DNA from: a virus
IMG/VR virus record: IMGVR_UViG_3300005329_000021
Location: 1-31,521 of that record
Strand: one strand, 5' to 3'
Length of the DNA stretch: 31,521 bases
The position numbers and the translations under genes are program-made. Positions 15,688 through 23,920 of the stretch are shown in pieces. Numbering within the stretch: position 1 is the first letter of the stretch; the number at the start of each line of letters is the position of its first letter. The notes below the pieces were generated by a model. It saw only the letters and a list, made by a program, of their open reading frames with translations. It ran no database searches and was not told where the DNA came from.

Positions 15688-17376
15688 TTATGTTCCCTGC
15701 GTCGGCGCCGTGGCGTTGCCGAGCATCATCTGCATCGCGTTGATGCCGCCCCCGACATCGGTCTCTGATAGGGTCTTGGCGCCCTGCGCGGCTGTAGCCG
15801 CCATCTCGGTCGCCTGCGCCATCTGCTGCTGCTGCGCTCGCCCTTGGCGAACCGCCGCCGCATCCTCGTCGGAGACGATGATCTTGGGGCTAACGCCGAG
15901 GGCGGCGGCGTATTCGTCGACCGTCTGATCGGCGTTCAATTTGTCCAGAATGTCCGGCTTGACCGCCGCCAGATTGCCGGCAAACGCCCACAGCTTCTCG
16001 ATCCCGGCGGTCGCGATGCCCTTTTGCGCCATCGCCAACATGCTGAGGTAGTCGACCTCGATGTGGGTCGCCTGGCCGGCGAGGCTTTGCGGCGGGGGCG
16101 GCAGCAGCTGCCCGCGGAACATGATCCCCCAGACCCGGTCAATAGCCGACCCCAAACCCTCCCGGCTCGACAGGATCCGCTCCAGCACCGGCCCCAAAAG
16201 CACCAGCTTTTCTTCCCGCCGCGCATCGATCTCGGTCGCGGTTCTAACCGTGGTCAAGTCGGTGATGCCGGTAAATAAATCGTTGTGAAATGTTATTTTT
16301 ATCCGCTGTTGTACTTCTCTTATATCCTGCATCATCTCGGCGATCGGCGGCATCACCGTGTAGACCGGCCGCGCCCCTTCACGATCGCGCGAGAGCCCCG
16401 ACACATAAGTCGTGCCGCCAGGCAATAATGACATCGGTTGGTTTTTGAGCTGCACGTCCGCCAACAAGGGCGGGTTCACCATCTTGTCGATCGCCTGCGC
16501 TTTGCGCCGCGTTTCCTGCTGCAATTGCTTGATGTCGCCCAAAGCGTCCATGCCGGGGCTGCGGCCATACGGGTCGTTGGACTGCACGTCCCAGCGCGGC
16601 GCCATAACCGGCCAGTCGTGGAAGCCGCGCGCCCGCAGCACCTGGTCCTGTGGCGAACCGACCTCCCAGTAGACCTCGCGGAACGGAAAGGTCTTCGCCA
16701 CCCCGGCACTCTCGCCGACATTGCGCTCGATTATGTGGCAGATCACCTTCTCGCGGCTCTTCAGCGCGCCGTCCTTGTAGCCGTCGCGCACGTCCCGCGA
16801 CACCTTCTCCTCGCCGAACTCCTCGACCAGCTGGCAATAGGTCAGGGTAAACTCGCGCGCCACCGTGCCGATTTCGAGGTCGTTGTTCAAGTCGAAGAAA
16901 AACTCTCCCAAACACGGATTGGAGCAGTGAATGACGTTCTCGAAATTTTCATAAATAACGACGCAAGCCGACCCGAATACCACCAGGTCGAAATACATGA
17001 TAGCCATTGCCTGGTAAAAGTTGCTGGCTTGGAACACCGTCATCATGCGGCGCTCGCAATCGGTCAGCCACGACTGGACCTCGTAATCCTCCTCGTACCC
17101 CTCGATGCGCAGCCGGAACCACGGCCTCGTTGGCGAGGTGATGCCGTTCATCATGCCGCTCGCCAGCGTGCGCGCTGCCAGCGTGCCGGTCGAATCCAGT
17201 ATCCGGTGGTTTATCTGGCTGCCGCGCGAGGTGTCGTTGGCCGCGACCAGCCAGCGGTAGCGGCGCGGCAGGACGTGCCCGGCGACGTCGCGCCAGTGCT
17301 CGAGCCAACTCTCGCGAGCCCCGCGCAGCCCGGCCAGCCGTGCGTCGGCGTACCGCCGGAATGCTTCGCTGGTCAC
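15688..17376 (-). CDS. Portal (head-to-tail connecting) protein
   Basis: A 562-residue portal protein of the T7/podovirus head-to-tail connector family, forming the dodecameric channel for DNA packaging and ejection. The N-terminal RESWLEHWRDVAGHVLPRR, then LDSTGTLAARTLASGMMNGITSPTRPWF, then WLTDCERRMM and FDLVVFGSACVVIYE are typical. Later LQQETRRKAQAIDKMVNPPLL and the C-terminal AEMMQDIREVQQRI and RTATEIDARREEKLVLLGPVLERI helices also fit. Length is normal. The start is a GTG at 17376, with only a weak GGGA upstream; an earlier start is excluded by the polyproline gene, which ends 33 bases before. Confidence 0.85.
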   Translation of the reverse strand: MTSEAFRRYADARLAGLRGARESWLEHWRDVAGHVLPRRYRWLVAANDTSRGSQINHRILDSTGTLAARTLASGMMNGITSPTRPWFRLRIEGYEEDYEVQSWLTDCERRMMTVFQASNFYQAMAIMYFDLVVFGSACVVIYENFENVIHCSNPCLGEFFFDLNNDLEIGTVAREFTLTYCQLVEEFGEEKVSRDVRDGYKDGALKSREKVICHIIERNVGESAGVAKTFPFREVYWEVGSPQDQVLRARGFHDWPVMAPRWDVQSNDPYGRSPGMDALGDIKQLQQETRRKAQAIDKMVNPPLLADVQLKNQPMSLLPGGTTYVSGLSRDREGARPVYTVMPPIAEMMQDIREVQQRIKITFHNDLFTGITDLTTVRTATEIDARREEKLVLLGPVLERILSSREGLGSAIDRVWGIMFRGQLLPPPPQSLAGQATHIEVDYLSMLAMAQKGIATAGIEKLWAFAGNLAAVKPDILDKLNADQTVDEYAAALGVSPKIIVSDEDAAAVRQGRAQQQQMAQATEMAATAAQGAKTLSETDVGGGINAMQMMLGNATAPTQGT

Positions 17377-17409
17377 AGCGTTCCCAGGTCGAAGCGAGCT
17401 TCGCCCGAG

Positions 17410-17619
17410 CTACTCACCCAGGAGGCTCTTGCGGGCGGTCGTGCCCGGGGTCACCGCCCCCAGCGGCCCGGTCAAAATACTGTCCGACAGCGCCCCGTAG
17501 CGCCGCGGTTGCGTGCGCGGCGCCACCGCGGCCGAGCTCGCATAGGTCGGCGGGGTTGGCGGCGGGGGCGGCGGCGGGGGCGGCGGGGGCGCCGATGCCT
17601 TGGCGCCTCCACCGAACAT
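17410..17619 (-). CDS. Small polyproline protein preceding portal
   Basis: A 69-residue protein with an uninterrupted run of eleven prolines near the N-terminus (residues about 11-21). The C-terminus has the motif SILTGPLGAVTP followed by ARKSLLGE. The last motif (TGPLG and a final SLLG) is a recurrent feature of small proteins encoded beside the portal in podoviruses of Proteobacteria; their role is unknown. GAGG is placed about ten bases before the ATG. The proline run would need elongation factor P for efficient translation. Confidence 0.65.
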   Translation of the reverse strand: MFGGGAKASAPPPPPPPPPPPTPPTYASSAAVAPRTQPRRYGALSDSILTGPLGAVTPGTTARKSLLGE

Positions 17620-17650
17620 CAGGGAACCCTCAGCAAAAGCAAAGAACGGA

Positions 17651-17902
17651 TCATTTTTGCGCAGCTCCGACCGTGTCCATCAATCGCTTAACCGTTTCGC
17701 ACGGCTCCAGAACGGACAACAATTTGCCATCGGCGAGCCACACGATGCAGCGCGCCTCGCCGGTGACCAGCTTGTTTTGCGGGTTGGCCGGCGCCCGTGA
17801 GTGCATGCTTGTGATGTGCGATGGACTGACGGCAACCTCGCCGCCATCGACCCGGTGCAGGATCACAAGAGACATCGCGGCGATGAGCACGAAACCGCTC
17901 AT
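17651..17902 (-). CDS. FlbD-like small protein with N-terminal hydrophobic segment
   Basis: An 83-residue protein. Residues 1-16 are hydrophobic (MSGFVLIAAMSLVILHRV) and may be a weak membrane anchor or just the first beta-strand. The core, with HRVDGGEVAVSPSHITSMH, then ARCIVWLADGKLLSVLEPCETVKRLM, has the strand-strand-helix plan of FlbD-type proteins (short beta protein with a conserved DG turn and a final VxExxxEV helix). It overlaps the LamG gene as ATGA. In phages this type of small gene occurs between fibre and portal genes; its job is not known. An ATG at 17875 would give a shorter form. Confidence 0.55.
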   Translation of the reverse strand: MSGFVLIAAMSLVILHRVDGGEVAVSPSHITSMHSRAPANPQNKLVTGEARCIVWLADGKLLSVLEPCETVKRLMDTVGAAQK

Positions 17903-18600
17903 CGGTTTGGGAACGCTGCGATGGGCGGCGTGAACGCGCCCGCGTACCTTGCCGTGCCTTTAGTAACCCTGATGTCGTCAAGGCGGCCGAAGAAGTTGCG
18001 GTTAACATTTTTGTCGTTGCCGATACATACGACCTGTGTCGAGGCGAAGAATGTCGAGGCGACAGTGGCGGATGCGATCACCGCGCCATCGGTGTAGACC
18101 CGCAGCACGTTGGAGGCATCGCGATCGGCGGCGAGATGCACCCATGTGTTAAGCGTGGGAGAGTAGCTCGCGCCAACAACGAGACTATTTGTGCCGGTAG
18201 TACTGTAGTAGAAATTCAGATTGCCGCTGGACGTTCCGAGGAACCAACCAAGATTGCTCGAGCCGCCGAACTGCGAAAGCACCCCACGGATGGCGGTTGG
18301 TGTTGACGTGAAATATGCCCACGCCTCTACAGTGAATTGGCCCGCGCCGAACTGGAACAGGTTAAAGTTAGTCGTTTCTATTCGCGACCCGCCAATCGTC
18401 GTGAAATCGGCGCTGCCAGTACCGAATTTTGGAGCGGTGGTGCTTACCGTAGTAAGAAATGGCGATAGCGTATTCGCGTAGGAGGACATATCCGTGAAAC
18501 TGGCCGAGCCGTCGATCCCGTCACAATGGCACAGCAGGACGACATTGGCGAAAAACGGATCGACAGGAGTGCCGCCGAACGGGTTGATCAGGTAGCTCAT
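17899..18600 (-). CDS. LamG/concanavalin-like lectin domain protein
   Basis: A 233-residue protein formed mostly by one LamG-type jelly-roll domain. The order VVLLCHCDGIDGSASFTDMS, then APKFGTGSADFTT, then FTVEAWAYFTSTPT, then NTWVHLAADRDASNVLRVYTDG, and LDDIRVTKGTARYAGAFTPP is typical of concanavalin-A-like lectins in phage tail proteins. It likely binds glycans of the cell surface or decorates the fibre. It is coupled on both sides by ATGA overlaps: upstream to a fibre-like gene, downstream to the FlbD-like gene. Confidence 0.75.
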   Translation of the reverse strand: MSYLINPFGGTPVDPFFANVVLLCHCDGIDGSASFTDMSSYANTLSPFLTTVSTTAPKFGTGSADFTTIGGSRIETTNFNLFQFGAGQFTVEAWAYFTSTPTAIRGVLSQFGGSSNLGWFLGTSSGNLNFYYSTTGTNSLVVGASYSPTLNTWVHLAADRDASNVLRVYTDGAVIASATVASTFFASTQVVCIGNDKNVNRNFFGRLDDIRVTKGTARYAGAFTPPIAAFPNR

Positions 18601-19154
18601 GCGCGCGTTCCGATGAACGCGACCTTGAGTCCTTTGGCATTTGTCCCCGCCGCGTCGATGTCGATAGTGATCTCGGCGTCGTCGGCGAGGTTCAGATCGC
18701 TGATTACCGCGGCGGTGGCGGCGGTCGTGCTGGTCTTCTCGTTCGCGTCAATCGTCAGTCCGGTCGAGAATATCGACACACCGCCCTCGTTGACGTCTAT
18801 CGCCGGATTGCCCGAGGTGCTCGCCGTCGACAGGCTGGCACGCACTGCCGAGAGCGTCATCGCCCACGGCATCCGGAAGGTCACTTTGGCTGCGCCGGTG
18901 GTCAGGTTGGACGTCTCGTCCGATACCGCTATCACCAGCGTCTCGCTCTTGGCCTGCGCTACGGCCGCGTAGGTTGCAGGCGATACCGCGCCGAGATTGC
19001 CGCTGCCATTGTTGGTCTGCAAATCGCCGCTAGTGCCGGCGACGGCGAGCACGGCAGTACCCTGCGCGATCCACTTCGTACCGTCCCAGCGCCACGAGGC
19101 AGCCCCAGCTGTAAAGCTCTGGTTGAGGGTCGGGCTGGCCGGGAAGTCGATCAC
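18597..19154 (-). CDS. Tail-fibre-associated protein
   Basis: A 185-residue protein. The N-terminus has the repeat seen in many phage fibre proteins: DFPASPTLNQSFTAGAASWRWDGTKW. A short linker leads to a beta-rich C-terminal domain, with ETSNLTTGAAKVTFRMPWAM and LNLADDAEITIDIDAAGTNAKGLKVAFIGTR, a plan seen in small phage head or tail jelly-roll domains. The start GTG at 19154 overlaps the stop of the large fibre gene (GTGA). It is probably a fibre tip, chaperone or accessory receptor-binding protein, judged by position. Confidence 0.65.
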   Translation of the reverse strand: MIDFPASPTLNQSFTAGAASWRWDGTKWIAQGTAVLAVAGTSGDLQTNNGSGNLGAVSPATYAAVAQAKSETLVIAVSDETSNLTTGAAKVTFRMPWAMTLSAVRASLSTASTSGNPAIDVNEGGVSIFSTGLTIDANEKTSTTAATAAVISDLNLADDAEITIDIDAAGTNAKGLKVAFIGTRA

Positions 19155-21241
19155 CGCTTCGCCTCTAGCGCATCGAGCTTCGCCAGGGCATCATCGAGTT
19201 GTTGCCGCAGTGTCTTTATCTCGGCCTCGTGCGCCTGCCATCCGACCACAAGATCGGGAACCAACTTGGAGTAGTCCGCCATCCACGGTGTGTCGGGCAT
19301 GTCGTCGGGAGGACGCACGATCATCTCTGGAAAAATGGCTTCCTGCTCTTGGGCAATGACGCCGCGCCCCCGAGAGCCGTCCGACTTCCAATTAAAATCC
19401 CAGATTTTAGTATCTCGCAGTGCGGTAAGGTCTGCCGCCAGGCACTCGTCAGTCTTGAGGCGTCCATCCGATGAGGTCGCATAAGTTGTCGCGGCGGCAT
19501 TAGTAGCAATCGCCCCGACCTGCCCGGTAGCGTTCCGAAAGATGTGGTGATAGATCGTTGTGTCGATGGTCGTTGCCGTAATCATGACGCTGGACGCACT
19601 GGCCGCTATGTTTTGCTGAACATGAAAGCCAGTGGCGTCGATCGGCGACGCATTGGCGACCATCACCTGTCCGTTGAGTAGCGCACTGCCGGAAACTACC
19701 GTAGCGCCGGAAAATGTCGTGGTGCCGGTTGCGCGAACAATAGATAACACCTGTCCGACATACGTCCCTGCGTCGGAATAGCGGTGGATGCCGAAATCCG
19801 AGCCGGCATTTGATCCGCTCTCGAGCGCCTCATTGCCGAACTGTACAAGCCAGCGGGGCGATGCGCCGGTAAAGGCGAAAATATTGTTCGAGAACGCCCC
19901 TGCTACTTTCTGCAGGTTCAGTACCGCGTCGCCTGCTGTGGCAATAGTCGCAGGCCCGGTCAGCGTGCCGCCCGTGAGCGGGAGCGCTGGCGTCGTCAGA
20001 GAGAGCGTACTGCCGGTGAGCGTAAGGCCCGATCCCACCGTCCAATTCGGGCCGGTGGCCCCTGTAGCACCCGTCGCGCCCTGCGGCCCCGGCATGTTGC
20101 TGGCCGGCACCCACTGCGACGAGTTGCCGTCATTGTACCACAGATAAAGCTGCCCGCCCGCGCTGTCCCACCACCCGGTGCCCTGCGTCGGGCTGGCCGG
20201 GGGCGCGTCGCCGATCGAGATCGAAGCGGCACCACCGCCACCGCCACCCGCTGCGACGCCATTGATGTATAGCGCCTGAGCATTGACCGAACCGGCGCCC
20301 ATAAAGCCGCCGCTCGGATTGCCGACCTTCATGCCGCCCGAAACACTCAGGCCGCCTGCCGTGCCGTACACCTCCGTTTGCACGGCATCGTTGATATCGA
20401 GCCACCGAAAACTCTGCCCGGTGAACAACTCCATCGCAACGCCGCGGCCACCACCACCAACCGAGTTATCCAGCGCGGTGTCGTGGAAGATGATGCCCTT
20501 ACGGAACTTCGCCACATTGTCGATGAACACCAGCCCGGCCGAGACCGGGTTGGGTGCGCTCGCCCCACCAGCCGCGATCGACAACCCCAAGGTCTGACCC
20601 GGCCCACTTATGAGGTGCGGCGTCACATCGTAGGTGGAACCGTAATTACCGATGTCGATCTCGACGCCGACAGTGGACCCGGTCACACCCGCGCTGCGCC
20701 GCGCCTCAAAGTAACCGCCCCAGGCAGCCGGGTTCGGGAACGGCCCCGCTGCCGAGGTGTCGTCATTGATCCCGTACCCGCTGATGCCGATCGCAGCCCC
20801 GGTGGTGCCCCCTGTGGCGGTCTGAGAGTCGCTGGTCCTCGACCCAACAGTGAGCGCCAGCGTGCCAACGGTCGAGAGAATGACCGACTGCGACCACTCG
20901 CCGGTATAGTTGAGGTTGGTCAGTTGCGACAGCCAGTTGCCCGGGCTGTTGGCGTGGTTGCCTGCGGCTACGGCCGCCGCTGCGCCGACAAACAATCGAT
21001 CCGACAAACGGACAACGTGCGCGCCATAGTCGGTAAACAGTGAGTTGAGATTACCAATATCGCCGCCAGTTACGGTGAAGTCTCCGTCGATCGTATCGGA
21101 AGAACCACCCGCCCCAATATACGCCTTGATCTGGTCGAGCGAGATGTAATGCGGCATCGGACTCGAGGGATAGGAGGGCCGCAACAGCATATCGCCAGTG
21201 ACGGCGGGCCACAGCGGCCAGAGACGCAGATCACCGTCCAT
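19151..21241 (-). CDS. Tail fibre with collagen-like segment and C-terminal S74 chaperone domain
   Basis: A 696-residue trimeric-type tail fibre. Beta-rich sections occupy the first 370 residues. A short collagen-like repeat (GPQGATGATGATGP, about residues 383-396) follows, then more beta repeats. The C-terminal 110 residues form a peptidase S74 intramolecular chaperone: SSDGRLKTDE carries the Ser/Lys dyad, followed by IWDFNWKSDGSRGRGVIAQE and a terminal helix EAEIKTLRQQLDDALAKLDAL. This domain normally trimerises the fibre and cuts itself off before the Ser. The start ATG at 21241 shares a base with the terminase TGA (TGATG). A GTG at 21250 is the alternative. Its place directly after the large terminase is unusual. 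Confidence 0.8.
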   Translation of the reverse strand: MDGDLRLWPLWPAVTGDMLLRPSYPSSPMPHYISLDQIKAYIGAGGSSDTIDGDFTVTGGDIGNLNSLFTDYGAHVVRLSDRLFVGAAAAVAAGNHANSPGNWLSQLTNLNYTGEWSQSVILSTVGTLALTVGSRTSDSQTATGGTTGAAIGISGYGINDDTSAAGPFPNPAAWGGYFEARRSAGVTGSTVGVEIDIGNYGSTYDVTPHLISGPGQTLGLSIAAGGASAPNPVSAGLVFIDNVAKFRKGIIFHDTALDNSVGGGGRGVAMELFTGQSFRWLDINDAVQTEVYGTAGGLSVSGGMKVGNPSGGFMGAGSVNAQALYINGVAAGGGGGGAASISIGDAPPASPTQGTGWWDSAGGQLYLWYNDGNSSQWVPASNMPGPQGATGATGATGPNWTVGSGLTLTGSTLSLTTPALPLTGGTLTGPATIATAGDAVLNLQKVAGAFSNNIFAFTGASPRWLVQFGNEALESGSNAGSDFGIHRYSDAGTYVGQVLSIVRATGTTTFSGATVVSGSALLNGQVMVANASPIDATGFHVQQNIAASASSVMITATTIDTTIYHHIFRNATGQVGAIATNAAATTYATSSDGRLKTDECLAADLTALRDTKIWDFNWKSDGSRGRGVIAQEQEAIFPEMIVRPPDDMPDTPWMADYSKLVPDLVVGWQAHEAEIKTLRQQLDDALAKLDALEAKR

Positions 21242-22722
21242 CAAGCCCACATCCTCTCCGGCGCAAATGGATCGTACTCGCTCTCCACAAGCGGTTTGTG
21301 CGGATGCTCACCACCAGCGTCGAGGCTGGGGACAACCGGGAACGCAAAGGTGAGGCAAAGCGCGTCGGCCCAGTCGGGGCTCGGCACGCCCCTCGCCCGC
21401 ATGTCCGCCTTGCGCTCGAGCTGGATCTCGTCGCGGCTGTTGAACCCATAGGTCGGGGCCAGCAGCTGCTCCTTCAGATCCTGACTGTCCTCAATCGCGC
21501 CGCCCACCAGCCAAGCACGCAAAGAACCCCACATCTCAGCCCGCTTGTTGGCATACCGCTCGCCCCCGGTGACCAGGTCGGAGCGGTCGGCGCGAGCGCC
21601 GAACTGCACGTCATGGACAGAGAGCCGCAGCTGCCGGCAGCGGTCAATTACCCCACCCCCGACACCGCCGCCGTCGATAAACACCGCATCAGCCCGGAGC
21701 GACTGCGCCAACTCGATAACCCGGCTCGCCAGCGCCATCGTGTCGAGACCCCGCAGCCGGGTGGCGGGGATGCTGCGCGCGTCGCGGCCCTTCCTTACGA
21801 CGATGACGCTCTCGTCGTCGCCATAACGCGCCACGTCGACGCCCAGGACGCACGGGTCGAACCGCTGCGGCATCGCTTCGCGCTGCTGGGCCTCAGCAAC
21901 AATCGCCGCGCTGATGAACTCACTCTCCCCGCTGCGCGGAAACACGCCGCGCACCCGGATGCGGAAATAGTCGCTGTCCTCACCGTAGGCGCGAGCCCAA
22001 TGCTCAAACTGCCCCTTGGAAGTGAAGCTGACGCGCCGCGCATCAACCTGCGTCGTGTGCCAGCCGCTGCCCTCCGTGAAGGCGTCGCGAAAACGTCCCG
22101 TCGACTTGGTCGGGTTGCCAAAGGCAAACCACAGGCGCTCAGTGTCGGCGTCCGAGAGAAAGCCCGACGCCGTCTCCCAAATGATCGGAGGAATGGCGCT
22201 GGCCTCGTCAAAAACCATAAACACGCGGCGACCCTGGTTGTGAAGCCCAGCAAATGCCTCCGGGTTGCGCTCGCTCCACGCGATCATGTCAGTGCGCCAA
22301 GTGCGCGCCCGCTCCGCGTCGACGCTGAATAGGGCGGTGGCCTCCAAGCGAAAAAGCGGGCGGCCGAGAAATAGGCGATACCATTTCGCCAGTTCGACCC
22401 ACGTCTTTGTTTTTAATTGCGTTTCCGTGTTCGCCGTGACGACGCCCCGGGTGTCGGTCGCGGTACTCATCGCCCACAACACCAGCCACGCCACCAGGGA
22501 CGACTTGCCTACACCGTGGCCCGATGCCACCGCCTCAAGAACCGCCTCGTCCGGCGACAACCCCTCGCCCACCCGCCGCAGCAGATCCGCCTGCCAGGGC
22601 TCAGGACCAGGCGAGGAGGAGAGCTCACCATCACCCCAGGGAAAGACAAAACGCACAAAACCCAACGGGTCGCCGGCATACGAGGCCAGGGCGTCTATAA
22701 GGGCGGAGAGATCCTCAGACAC
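21241..22722 (-). CDS. Terminase large subunit
   Basis: A 493-residue packaging motor and nuclease. Walker A is SGHGVGKSS (67-75, Lys73). Walker B is VFMVFDEAS (Asp172, Glu173). The nuclease domain has three acidic positions: Asp296 in LGVDVARYGDD, Asp350 in AVFIDGGGVG and Asp453 in DWADALCL, the RNase H-like arrangement of large terminases. Length is normal and no residue is missing. The start is a GTG at 22722, with a stop codon two codons upstream in frame and no clear ribosome binding site. The gap to the small terminase is 378 bases, unusual for this genome. Confidence 0.85.
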   Translation of the reverse strand: MSEDLSALIDALASYAGDPLGFVRFVFPWGDGELSSSPGPEPWQADLLRRVGEGLSPDEAVLEAVASGHGVGKSSLVAWLVLWAMSTATDTRGVVTANTETQLKTKTWVELAKWYRLFLGRPLFRLEATALFSVDAERARTWRTDMIAWSERNPEAFAGLHNQGRRVFMVFDEASAIPPIIWETASGFLSDADTERLWFAFGNPTKSTGRFRDAFTEGSGWHTTQVDARRVSFTSKGQFEHWARAYGEDSDYFRIRVRGVFPRSGESEFISAAIVAEAQQREAMPQRFDPCVLGVDVARYGDDESVIVVRKGRDARSIPATRLRGLDTMALASRVIELAQSLRADAVFIDGGGVGGGVIDRCRQLRLSVHDVQFGARADRSDLVTGGERYANKRAEMWGSLRAWLVGGAIEDSQDLKEQLLAPTYGFNSRDEIQLERKADMRARGVPSPDWADALCLTFAFPVVPSLDAGGEHPHKPLVESEYDPFAPERMWA

Positions 22723-22845
22723 AAATCGTCAACCGATGGCGCTCATGAGGTATGTACCTTTGTGCAAGTAAAGGCCAAATAATCGCATGTAATCGGAGAG
22801 GGGGGTGCTGGAAAGCGAGGCCGCCCCCATCGGCGGCGGCACCCC

Positions 22846-22861
22846 CCGGGTGGCCACCCGG
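22846..22861. repeat. Perfect 16-base palindrome
   Basis: CCGGGTGGCCACCCGG reads the same on both strands. It could be a protein-binding site or a hairpin in the terS-terL transcript. It is not followed by a T tract, so an intrinsic terminator is unlikely. Confidence 0.6.
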
Positions 22862-22932
22862 TCACGACCACCCCCCACCCTCGCGCGCGCGTGCGTATAG
22901 AGACGGTGTCGAGGCGCCGGGCGGGCCTGACG

Positions 22933-22948
22933 TGTCGCACTGTCGCAC
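22933..22948 (+). repeat. Tandem octamer TGTCGCAC (two copies)
   Basis: Two adjacent copies of TGTCGCAC. A further direct copy lies at 23031-23038 and an inverted copy at 23091-23098, all inside the terS-terL gap. Confidence 0.6.
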
Positions 22949-23100
22949 TGTTGGTTGTCGCTCTGGACCTTGCCCCAGAGTATCAAATGGGCTGCAGCTG
23001 GGTGAGTGGCGGATATGCTGGGGATCGTGCTGTCGCACAATGTCGTGGACAGCGTTTTGCGACGGCTGTCGCGCTACGTCATACAGTGTGGTGCGACAGG

Positions 23101-23760
23101 CTAGCCCTTGCCGTCCGGCTCCATGTCGATGATCGGCCCCTCGCCACGCTGTAATCTCTTACGCGCGCGATCAAGCTCCTCACCGATGCTGATGACGTTC
23201 TCATTGCGGTTGATCGAGCTGGTCAGCTTAGGCCGCTCATACGCAGCCGCAGCCGAGGCCGCACGCAACCTCGTCTCCGCCGGCTGTGTCGGGTCGTTGG
23301 CGATCTGCAGCAGGATTGTGTAGGCATCCTGCGGCTCTTGCGGCACATCGGCGCTGACACGCTGCGCGACGCTGTCGCCATATTTCTCGGGCCGGAGCTT
23401 GGCAATCAGCCATTTTCGATTGTCGGTGCGCAGTCGAGACCGCTGGATGTGCTCGGCGTTCAGCTCGACCCGGCCTTCGCGCTCCATCCAATCATTACTC
23501 GCGTCGTCGCTAATCTCGAGCAAGTCATCAGCCCAGCATTCTATTTGCAGTTCTTTCGCACGCGCGTACATGCTGGAAAAAGGCTGGCGATTTTGTATAA
23601 GCCAATCGACGACTGTTTGCCGTGGTGGCATATGACTACTTCGGCAGATGGCAGTGAGGGTTTCGCCGTGTGCAACGCGATCGCAGATTTCGGTAGCGAT
23701 CTCGTCGCGGTAGACGCTTGGGCGACCGCGCGGTCGCTTGGCAACCGCCTTATCGCTCAT
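23101..23760 (-). CDS. Terminase small subunit
   Basis: A 219-residue DNA-recognition subunit. The N-terminal basic RPRGRPSVYRDEIATEICDRV, then GETLTAICRSSHMPPRQTVVDWL forms a helix-turn-helix typical of small terminases of the Sf6-like type. Then YARAKELQIECWADDLLEISDD, SRLRTDNRKWLIAKLRPEKYGD, and a helical C-terminus follow. These motifs are standard for this family. The gene is adjacent to the large terminase apart from the repeat-bearing gap. The start ATG at 23760 lies four bases after the stop of a small upstream ORF. Confidence 0.8.
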   Translation of the reverse strand: MSDKAVAKRPRGRPSVYRDEIATEICDRVAHGETLTAICRSSHMPPRQTVVDWLIQNRQPFSSMYARAKELQIECWADDLLEISDDASNDWMEREGRVELNAEHIQRSRLRTDNRKWLIAKLRPEKYGDSVAQRVSADVPQEPQDAYTILLQIANDPTQPAETRLRAASAAAAYERPKLTSSINRNENVISIGEELDRARKRLQRGEGPIIDMEPDGKG

Positions 23761-23764
23761 CCCG

Positions 23765-23905
23765 TTAGACCTGCCTTCTGGAGCGTTCTGGAGCCCGCTG
23801 GATAGCCGGAAACCATTTTCCGCTATCTCGGATAGGGTTCCGCTCTTCCCGCGCTGTACGGGCTTCCAGCGGCGACTGCCGCATCCTGCTCATAAACGCC
23901 CTCAT
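23765..23905 (-). CDS. Very small basic ORF upstream of the small terminase
   Basis: A 46-residue ORF (begins MRAFMSRMRQSPLEARTARE) between the DUF6456-like gene and the small terminase. It has an AGGAAG ribosome binding site nine bases before the ATG, and its stop is four bases before the terminase start. The spacing fits the tightly packed operon. It is rich in Arg, with no recognisable domain. It could instead be only a leader that couples translation of the terminase. Confidence 0.4.
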   Translation of the reverse strand: MRAFMSRMRQSPLEARTAREERNPIRDSGKWFPAIQRAPERSRRQV

Positions 23906-23920
23906 GTCCGACACTTCCTG

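Larger units (their letters stand above)
22723..23100 (-). promoter_or_regulatory. terS-terL gap with TGTCGCAC iterons and a palindrome (candidate packaging or regulatory site)
   Basis: This 378-base gap has no convincing gene. It contains the octamer TGTCGCAC in tandem at 22933-22940 and 22941-22948, again at 23031-23038, and inverted (GTGCGACA) at 23091-23098 just after the small terminase stop. Partial copies lie between. Further along is a perfect 16-base palindrome, CCGGGTGGCCACCCGG, at 22846-22861, and a GCGCGCGCG run. Repeated motifs next to terS are found at recognition sites for small terminases. A promoter or RNA element for the large terminase is the alternative. Confidence 0.4.

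Noticed and set aside
16438-17691. Plus-strand open frame of 417 codons
   Set aside because: Antisense to the portal gene; no domain.
21298-22332. Plus-strand open frame of 344 codons
   Set aside because: Lies opposite the large terminase, whose motifs are complete; it has shadow composition.
22729-23040. Minus-strand frame of 103 codons between terS and terL
   Set aside because: Begins with TTG without a ribosome binding site, and is full of Arg/Pro and repeat-derived sequence. The region is better explained by repeats.
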